Shown: one piece after another, positions 1 to 4,203 of the stretch
Layout of the letters: each line of letters starts with the position of its first letter
Numbering within the stretch: position 1 is the stretch's first letter
Assembly: GCA_004297235.1 (NCBI GenBank)
Contig: SCUR01000209.1
Coordinates: 1 to 5,861 of the forward strand
Direction: 5' to 3'
Length of the DNA stretch: 5,861 nucleotides
Source: Candidatus Manganitrophaceae bacterium
GTDB lineage: Bacteria > Nitrospirota > Nitrospiria > SBBL01 > Manganitrophaceae
Position numbers and translations under genes: made by a program
Notes under the pieces: model-generated
Seen by the model: the letters and a program-made list of their open reading frames with translations, nothing else
Told to the model about the DNA's origin: nothing
The model's database searches: none

Positions 1-504
1 GCGGGAAAGATTCCCCTGCACCGATCGCCGATGCTGGCCCTTCTTTGGCTCTTTGCGCTGGCGCTCTCTTCTCTCTTGTTCGAGCGATTTTATAACGCCT
101 CTTTTTGTATCATTTGTCACAAGGCGATCTGCAAAAAATGCCAGAAAAACATTCTCAGCTACCGTGTCTGCGGACCTTGCGGAACCCAATTTAAATCGAT
201 CCGGAAAAGCGACCTCGCCCTCTTAGAGGCCGAGGAAAAGAAAGTGGCGCGGCAGTTGATTCCTTTTTTTCTCCTCCCGGGGGGAGGGCATCTGGTGATG
301 AAGCGGGCGGGGATCGGGTTCATCTTTCTTGCGCTCTTCTTTCTTCCGGTCAGTTATCTCCTGTTCGGCGAGGTCCTTTTTTCATCGACGCATTGGCACC
401 TGCAAAGCGCCAAATGGGTTTGGGCCTCTATTTTTATCTTTTTCTTGTATGCGGTTTCAGCGCTCGACCTGATGCGCATCTGGAGCAATGAATCATGGCG
501 TTAG
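1..504 (+). CDS. Membrane protein with three CxxC pairs (zinc-ribbon-like), C-terminal part; 5' end outside window
   Basis: The reading frame is open to the left edge, so this may be the C-terminal end of a longer protein; an internal ATG at 31 gives 157 residues. Counting from that Met, a hydrophobic helix (about 2-18) is followed by three CxxC pairs (C26/C29, C34/C37, C47/C50) in a compact basic segment, which fits a zinc ribbon or small treble-clef fold. Hydrophobic stretches follow at about 76-88, 93-113 and 128-147, the first carrying a PGGGH turn. The product is therefore an integral membrane protein with a metal-binding cytoplasmic or linker module. The stop lies 10 bases inside the next gene, so the two are probably co-translated. 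I do not recognise a named family. In related genomes such ends are sometimes attached to TPR repeats, but the upstream part is not visible here. No function is assigned. Confidence 0.75.
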   Translation, partial: AGKIPLHRSPMLALLWLFALALSSLLFERFYNASFCIICHKAICKKCQKNILSYRVCGPCGTQFKSIRKSDLALLEAEEKKVARQLIPFFLLPGGGHLVMKRAGIGFIFLALFFLPVSYLLFGEVLFSSTHWHLQSAKWVWASIFIFFLYAVSALDLMRIWSNESWR

Positions 505-1640
505 AAGGCTCGATCGAAGAATTCGGACTTCCCGAGATCTTCCAGATGATCCTCCTTCAAAAAAAAGAGGGGGTTCTCACGCTGACCCGCGAGAAAACCA
601 CGCTCCGGGTCCAGTTCAAGCAAGGCCAGATTATCGCCGCGGGGGACGGAGATGCAGAGGCGCGGCTGGCCGATTCGATGGTTAAGGCGGAAAAGATCAA
701 CACTGATCAATTAAAAGTGGCGCTCAAAACACAGAAAAACGGCCGCCAATCGCTTGCGACGGCCCTGGTCCAGTCGGGCCATCTCGGCGCTGAAGAAATC
801 AAAAAACTGAATCGAATCTTTACGGAAGAATCGGTTTTCGCGCTCTTCGAATGGAAGTCAGGCAGCTACAAATTCGAGCCGAAGGAAACCTCGTACGACC
901 CCGAATTTGTTGAGCCGTTGAGCACCGAGTTCATTTTGATGGAAGGGGTTCGCCGAACCGACGAATGGCCGTTTATCAAAAAGAAGGTCCCCTCCACCGA
1001 CATGGTCTTCGAGGCCCTTCAACAAGATCCGCCCCCGGCGCCGTCGGTTAAAGAAACGGAGAAAAAGGACGAAGACTCTTTCGAATCGATGGGAGATCCC
1101 TCCGAACCGGAGGAAGAAGAAGGCGCCTGGCTGCTCCCCTGGATCGATGGAAAGCGGACGGTTCAGGAGATCATCGATCATGCTCAGATGGGCACCTTTC
1201 CTGTCTACAAGGCGCTCAGCGATCTTCTCTCTCAGGGAAGAATAAAGGCCACGGGAGATGTCGGAGGTCGAGAGAAGAGATCCCAGTTCGTCTCCTTTAA
1301 AGAGCTGTCGCGTCGGCAGCAGGTCGCTCGGATCGTTTTTAACAGTATCGTCATTACCGGGCTGGCGGTTGTATCGGTCTACTTATCCCAATCGGTCTAT
1401 TCCGCCGTATCGAATGCAGTTCAACCGGTTTTGGAAGTTCGAGCCCTCCAGGCCGGAATGCAAAGAGATTATCTCCTCTTTGCCCTCGATCTTTTTTATC
1501 TGAAGCACGGCCGCTATCCGGACACGCTCCAGCAATTAGATTCGGAAGGCTTTCTCAAATCGGGGAGAGAAAAGCAGATCGACCTGAAGCAATGGAAGTA
1601 TACCTCGAACGAAATCACTTTCACCCTGACTCATCAGTAA
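495..1640 (+). CDS. DUF4388 (PATAN-like) protein with one membrane helix and pseudopilin-like C-terminal tail
   Basis: Complete 381-residue protein. Residues 1-160 look like a DUF4388/PATAN domain: the MALEGSIEEFGLPEIFQMI opening, a GVLTL strand, then QGQIIAA, a helical block and an FEWKSGSYKF motif. This family is common in two-component and gliding/secretion regulators and is thought to be a protein-interaction module. Residues 177-210 are a Pro/Glu-rich acidic linker. Residues 211-252 (WIDGKRTVQEII onward) resemble a small winged-helix segment. A membrane helix spans about 279-297. The tail (about 315-381) has a long helix with LFALDLFYLKHGRYPDTLQQL, reminiscent of the C-terminal part of GspG-type pseudopilins. 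The start is supported by GGAG at 482-485, nine bases upstream, and by the DUF4388 N-terminus beginning right at the Met. The gene overlaps the preceding one by 10 bases. Expected topology is PATAN in the cytoplasm and tail in the periplasm. The biological role is unknown. Confidence 0.85.
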   Translation: MALEGSIEEFGLPEIFQMILLQKKEGVLTLTREKTTLRVQFKQGQIIAAGDGDAEARLADSMVKAEKINTDQLKVALKTQKNGRQSLATALVQSGHLGAEEIKKLNRIFTEESVFALFEWKSGSYKFEPKETSYDPEFVEPLSTEFILMEGVRRTDEWPFIKKKVPSTDMVFEALQQDPPPAPSVKETEKKDEDSFESMGDPSEPEEEEGAWLLPWIDGKRTVQEIIDHAQMGTFPVYKALSDLLSQGRIKATGDVGGREKRSQFVSFKELSRRQQVARIVFNSIVITGLAVVSVYLSQSVYSAVSNAVQPVLEVRALQAGMQRDYLLFALDLFYLKHGRYPDTLQQLDSEGFLKSGREKQIDLKQWKYTSNEITFTLTHQ

Positions 1641-1987
1641 CTTTACATAATATACATTATCAGACGTTAGTTATCGCTTATCAGCGCCGATCTATTCATT
1701 AATCCAAGCGATTGACACCGATGACTCTCCTCGTTTCTCGATACACCCGTCCTGTCCTAAGCCGAATAAGATTCACCGTTTCAAATACTCATAAAGGAAG
1801 CGGTTAGAATCGACGCGACATACGCAGCGTCACCGATCACTTCGCGAACGCAACCCCAGTTCTTTCAAAAGTCCTCGCTCTGGATTCCCACTGTAGGATC
1901 TCGTTGGCTTCCCGCCCAAATTATGGTAATTTTGACGTACATTGTGAATTGATACCGACATAGAACCAACTCAGGCTGGAGTCATGA
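1641..1987. other. 347-base intergenic region without a recognisable gene
   Basis: No coding frame or tRNA is apparent, and the left end is visibly more AT-rich than the flanking genes. It holds an AT-only dyad (ATAAT-ATAC-ATTAT, 1647-1660), a heptamer-spaced TTATCAG repeat (1657-1684) and a weak GC-rich dyad (gacgc at 1812-1816 with gcgtc at 1827-1831, extendable by three pairs across a bulge). None is followed by a T-run, so no intrinsic terminator for the upstream gene is evident. TTGACA at 1712-1717 and TTGACG at 1932-1937 could be -35 elements, but neither has a good -10 box at 16-18 bases. The promoter of the 1988 gene should lie in here. Confidence 0.6.
1978..1981 (+). promoter_or_regulatory. 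Ribosome binding site of the RCK-C gene
   Basis: GGAG six bases before ATG 1988. It is only two bases before the overlapping ATG at 1984 in another frame, which argues against that alternative. Confidence 0.55.
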
Positions 1988-2569
1988 ATGATGGGTACAT
2001 GGAGGCGGATCAGGCGGGATCTCGTCCTGGCTGCGACCGGGTTTCAGGAGGCCACCATCGCAATCGCGGAGCGGGTCCATCACCGGGTCCAGCAGGTAAA
2101 AATCTCAATGGAGATGTCCGATCTGGAACGACAGATCAAAAACCGGCAGGCGTTGCTCGGAGAAAAAACATACCGGAAGTTTGAAGCCGGCCGGTCCGAT
2201 ATGGATCTTCTCTCCCAGGAGCCCGTTATTTCCGATCTCAGCCGCGAAATCGACGCCCTCCAAAACCAGCTGACCCTGGTCGAAGAGCGATCGACGGAGG
2301 AAGAACCGATCCGTGTTTTCGAGCATGCCCTGGAAGAATCGGGACTGCTCCTCCAACACATCGTCATCCCCCATCAGTTTCCTTGGGTCGGAAAGCCGAT
2401 TCAAGAATGGAATCTACCGACGGAAATGCGCATCTTATACGTTCGGAGAGAAAAAGGGATCGAGATTGCTCACGGAAGGACGGTGGTGGAGCCGCACGAT
2501 CAGGTCACCTACATCGGGCCGAGGAGAAAAACACATTTACACAAATGGTTCTGGCTTCATAGCGAATGA
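1988..2569 (+). CDS. Coiled-coil protein with C-terminal TrkA-C (RCK-C) domain
   Basis: 193 residues. The N-terminal third (about 1-60) is a basic amphipathic helix. Residues 30-105 are predicted by eye to be mostly coiled coil, broken near 66-75. Residues about 108-180 match the TrkA-C/RCK-C pattern: a hydrophobic strand after ESGLLLQHIVIP, a short helix, a strand ILYVRREKGIEIAHG, then VVEPHDQVTYIGP, the usual 'D.v...G' ending. RCK-C domains bind small ligands (c-di-AMP in some families) and gate K+ or anion transporters. Here the Rossmann RCK-N domain and any membrane segment are absent, so this may be a free regulatory subunit or dimeric sensor. The start at 1988 is fixed by an in-frame TGA at 1985-1987 and by GGAG at 1978-1981, six bases upstream; ATG 1991 is the only close alternative. 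The gene ends 13 bases inside the convergent minus-strand gene. Confidence 0.8.
   Translation: MMGTWRRIRRDLVLAATGFQEATIAIAERVHHRVQQVKISMEMSDLERQIKNRQALLGEKTYRKFEAGRSDMDLLSQEPVISDLSREIDALQNQLTLVEERSTEEEPIRVFEHALEESGLLLQHIVIPHQFPWVGKPIQEWNLPTEMRILYVRREKGIEIAHGRTVVEPHDQVTYIGPRRKTHLHKWFWLHSE
2524..2547 (-). terminator. Possible weak intrinsic terminator of the minus-strand operon
   Basis: Read on the minus strand, CATTT-GTGT-AAATG (2547 down to 2534) forms a perfect 5-bp stem with a 4-base loop and is followed by TGTTTTTCT. It lies about ten bases beyond the stop of the last minus-strand gene, inside the convergent plus-strand gene. The stem is short and AT-rich, so it is only a candidate; no better terminator is visible nearby. 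Confidence 0.2.
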
Positions 2570-2832
2570 TCTCCTTCATCTTTTCGAATGAGCTCAATCT
2601 CGGCCAGGAGCTCCTCCTCCGTAATAATTTCTTTCTTCAGAAGCAGGGAAATCAACGCCTCCTGGAAATGTCGTGTCCTCTCCGCTTGGCTCTTTCCCCC
2701 TCCATACGCGACCCGCTCCTTGCCGTTCTGAACGGCGCCCGCAGCGCCCGTTCGACCGCTGGCCTTGGAACCAAAACGGGCGATCAGGATCATCGCCGCA
2801 AGCCCGATTAAAAGGATTAAAAGAAAACCCAT
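2557..2832 (-). CDS. Small membrane-anchored protein with SHOCT-like C-terminus
   Basis: 91 residues. An N-terminal hydrophobic helix (about 2-19, MGFLLILLIGLAAMILIA) ends in basic residues, giving a likely membrane anchor with the rest in the cytoplasm. Residues 21-50 are a Gly/Ala/Lys-rich flexible linker. Residues 55-84 (FQEALISLLLKKEIITEEEL onward) resemble the SHOCT motif: a short amphipathic helix, a Lys/Gly turn, 'IITEEE', then a second helix. SHOCT segments are thought to mediate oligomerisation, often at the end of membrane proteins. The start is supported by GAGG at 2840-2843 (minus strand), seven bases upstream. The gene begins nine bases after the stop of the SAM hydroxide adenosyltransferase gene, so it is almost certainly co-transcribed, and its end overlaps the convergent gene by 13 bases. 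The SHOCT assignment is by eye and weak. The function is unknown. Confidence 0.7.
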   Translation of the reverse strand: MGFLLILLIGLAAMILIARFGSKASGRTGAAGAVQNGKERVAYGGGKSQAERTRHFQEALISLLLKKEIITEEELLAEIELIRKDEGDHSL

Positions 2833-2841
2833 TCTTCTGCC

Positions 2842-3699
2842 TCACTCTTCAGTCGATTTTTCGATGATCACTTCATCCAACAGGCGGAGCCCCAGGAGGG
2901 TGCGCGCGCTCCCGCCCGGAACAAAAATTTCCAGATGGCCCGAGCTATTCAGGACGAGATTGCACCCCCCCTTTCCCTCCGCATAATTCTTTTTTAGACC
3001 CTCCAGACGAGCCCCTTTGATCTGCAGCGCTATCTTTCGGCTCTCGGAAAATGAAGCGTTTAAATCGGCCTCGGTCACGTTCGTAATGGCGTTGCCGAAG
3101 CGATCGAGATAGACCACTTTTCCTAAAATCCGCCCCCCCTCCACTTTCGGAAAAAGCCCCTCAATGAGGAAGGGATCTTTGATCTCATGACCCAACGCCT
3201 CCGGGGGGGTTCCCTTTGCGAGAAGGGCCGCCATCGGAGCAAAGTGATCCCGTCCGGCGAACGTGGGACTTTTTTTCAATGCAAGGGAGTTCTCGTCCAC
3301 GGCATAAACGCGGCATCCCTCCCGGTGAAGAAGATAGGTGAGAATCCCGTTGTCGGGCGCAACGTAGAATTGCCCCGCTTCGACCGCGATGATCTTTCGC
3401 CGATCGGTCCCGACCCCCGGATCGACCACCGCCAGATGGACCGTCCCCCTGGGGAAGTGAAGCGAGATCTCTTTCAGAATGAAGGCGGCGCTGATCAGCT
3501 CTTGGGGAGGAACATCATGGGTGATGTCGACCAGCCGGACGCCCGGCGCCTGTTGGAGCAAGACCCCCTTGACGCTTCCGACGAAATAGTCGGCGGAGCC
3601 GAAATCGGTGGTAAGGGTGATGGCGGGGGGAAGCGCCCGGAGCGCGGATGGCGGGGTGCGGAGCGAGGAATGAGAAGCGCGCCTTTTTTTACCCGGCAT
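2842..3699 (-). CDS. SAM hydroxide adenosyltransferase (SAM hydrolase, DUF62/fluorinase superfamily)
   Basis: 285 residues. Family members hydrolyse S-adenosylmethionine to adenosine and methionine. Motifs in order: LTTDFG (29-34), GSVKGV (41-46), DITHDVPP (58-65), AVVDPGVGTDRR (90-101), VAPDNGILT (113-121), FAGRDHFAP (147-155) and YLDRFGNAITN (197-207, C-terminal barrel). The Asp-Arg-His triad that activates water in archaeal homologues is present as D93, R100 and H152, with the same spacing (7 and 52) as I recall for the Pyrococcus enzyme. No long insertion like the halogenase-specific loop is evident, so hydrolase rather than chlorinase/fluorinase is favoured. The ATG at 3699 is forced: an in-frame TGA sits at 3705-3703 and no ATG, GTG, TTG or CTG codon occurs before the core at about residue 26. 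The first 25 residues are an unusual basic Ser/Pro/Arg-rich tail, partly encoded by an inverted repeat. The Shine-Dalgarno sequence is poorly placed. The gene sits 33 bases after greA in the same operon. Confidence 0.93.
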   Translation of the reverse strand: MPGKKRRASHSSLRTPPSALRALPPAITLTTDFGSADYFVGSVKGVLLQQAPGVRLVDITHDVPPQELISAAFILKEISLHFPRGTVHLAVVDPGVGTDRRKIIAVEAGQFYVAPDNGILTYLLHREGCRVYAVDENSLALKKSPTFAGRDHFAPMAALLAKGTPPEALGHEIKDPFLIEGLFPKVEGGRILGKVVYLDRFGNAITNVTEADLNASFSESRKIALQIKGARLEGLKKNYAEGKGGCNLVLNSSGHLEIFVPGGSARTLLGLRLLDEVIIEKSTEE

Positions 3700-3729
3700 C
3701 CCTCACCCCGCACGTCCGCATTCATCCGC
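3644..3729 (-). repeat. Long imperfect inverted repeat covering the SAM hydrolase start codon
   Basis: The arms are 3644-3672 (29 bases) and 3697-3729 (33 bases), separated by a 24-base loop that contains a T7 run (A7 in the mRNA). On DNA, 25 of 29 left-arm bases match the complement of the right arm, with a 3-base and a 1-base bulge in the right arm. In the minus-strand transcript three of the four mismatches become G-U pairs and only one C-C mismatch remains. The start codon AUG (3699-3697) pairs with CAU of codon 10 (3672-3670) at the loop-proximal end of the stem. The base of the stem lies three bases past the greA stop codon. No U-run follows, so it is not an intrinsic terminator. It may be a REP/MITE-like palindromic unit or a translational control hairpin. 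Only one copy is seen in this window. Confidence 0.75.
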
Positions 3730-3732
3730 CCT

Positions 3733-4203
3733 TCATTCAAATGTGATTTTTAGGATTTCGTACTCGACTGTCTTGGAGGGGGTGACAATGGAGACCGAGT
3801 CGCCGACCCGCTTTCCGATCAACGCTTTCCCGACCGGAGATTGGACGGAGATCTTTCCATCTTTCAAATCGGCCTCGTCTTGGCCGACCAGGGTGTATTT
3901 CTTTTCTTCATCGGTCTGAAGATCCATAATCGTCACAGTGACGCCGAAGACCACCTTCTCGGTCGAGAGATTGCTCGTGTCGATCACCTGCGCGTTCGCC
4001 AGCTTGTCCTCCAGCTCCCGGATCCGTCCCTCCACGAAACTCTGCTTCTCCTTCGCCGCCGCATACTCCGCATTTTCGGAAAGATCGCCGTGCGCCCGCG
4101 CCTCCGCGATCAGGGCAATGACATGGGGACGCTCGACCCGCTTGAGCCGCTCGAGCTCCTCTCGAATTTGCTCATACCCTTTTTGGGTCATCGGTACTTT
4201 CAC
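3733..4203 (-). CDS. greA: Transcription elongation factor GreA
   Basis: 156 residues, close to the usual 158. GreA enters the secondary channel of backtracked RNA polymerase and stimulates cleavage of the nascent RNA 3' end. Residues 1-75 form the antiparallel coiled coil with the signature EARAHGDLSENAEY (34-47) at its tip; D40 and E43 correspond to the catalytic acidic pair D41/E44 of E. coli. Residues about 80-156 form the FKBP-like C-terminal domain, including SPVGKALIGKRVGD. The start is a GTG at 4203 that overlaps the carB stop by four bases (GTGA). A strong purine-rich ribosome site (GGGAGGG, 4215-4209) lies five bases upstream and supports GTG over the ATG at 4191, which would be too far from it. 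The gene is probably translationally coupled to carB. A carB-greA order occurs in several Nitrospirota and deltaproteobacterial genomes. Nothing looks damaged. Confidence 0.97.
   Translation of the reverse strand: MKVPMTQKGYEQIREELERLKRVERPHVIALIAEARAHGDLSENAEYAAAKEKQSFVEGRIRELEDKLANAQVIDTSNLSTEKVVFGVTVTIMDLQTDEEKKYTLVGQDEADLKDGKISVQSPVGKALIGKRVGDSVSIVTPSKTVEYEILKITFE

Noticed and set aside
559..566. A8 run near the start of the DUF4388 gene as a programmed frameshift site
   Set aside because: The zero frame is intact and domain-coherent on both sides, and no alternative product of interest follows a slip.
858..1181. Minus-strand open frame inside the DUF4388 gene
   Set aside because: Arg/Phe-rich antisense shadow with no ribosome site or domain; the plus strand is clearly coding here.
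1712..1740. Promoter based on TTGACA at 1712-1717
   Set aside because: No TATAAT-like hexamer at 16-18 bases downstream (TTCTCG at 17).
1932..1962. Promoter for the RCK-C gene: TTGACG (1932-1937) with GACATA (1957-1962)
   Set aside because: The spacing is 19 bases and the -10 match is poor; not strong enough to list as a feature.
1984..2184. Alternative plus-strand frame starting at ATG 1984
   Set aside because: Its start is only two bases from the GGAG, and the translation is Gly/Pro-rich low-complexity, whereas the frame from 1988 gives a coherent coiled coil and RCK-C domain.
2607..2616. Perfect palindrome AGGAGCTCCT as a terminator or operator
   Set aside because: It has no loop or T-run and lies in coding sequence for a Glu/Leu-rich stretch of the SHOCT-like protein, so codon use explains it.
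3644..3729. Reading the inverted repeat as an intrinsic terminator after greA
   Set aside because: No U-run follows the stem in the transcribed direction; the only T/A run is inside the loop, and the downstream gene starts within the structure.
3187..3753. Long plus-strand open frame (188 codons) antisense to the SAM hydrolase and greA genes
   Set aside because: It lies opposite a gene with all family motifs, and its translation has no recognisable domain and a composition typical of an antisense frame.
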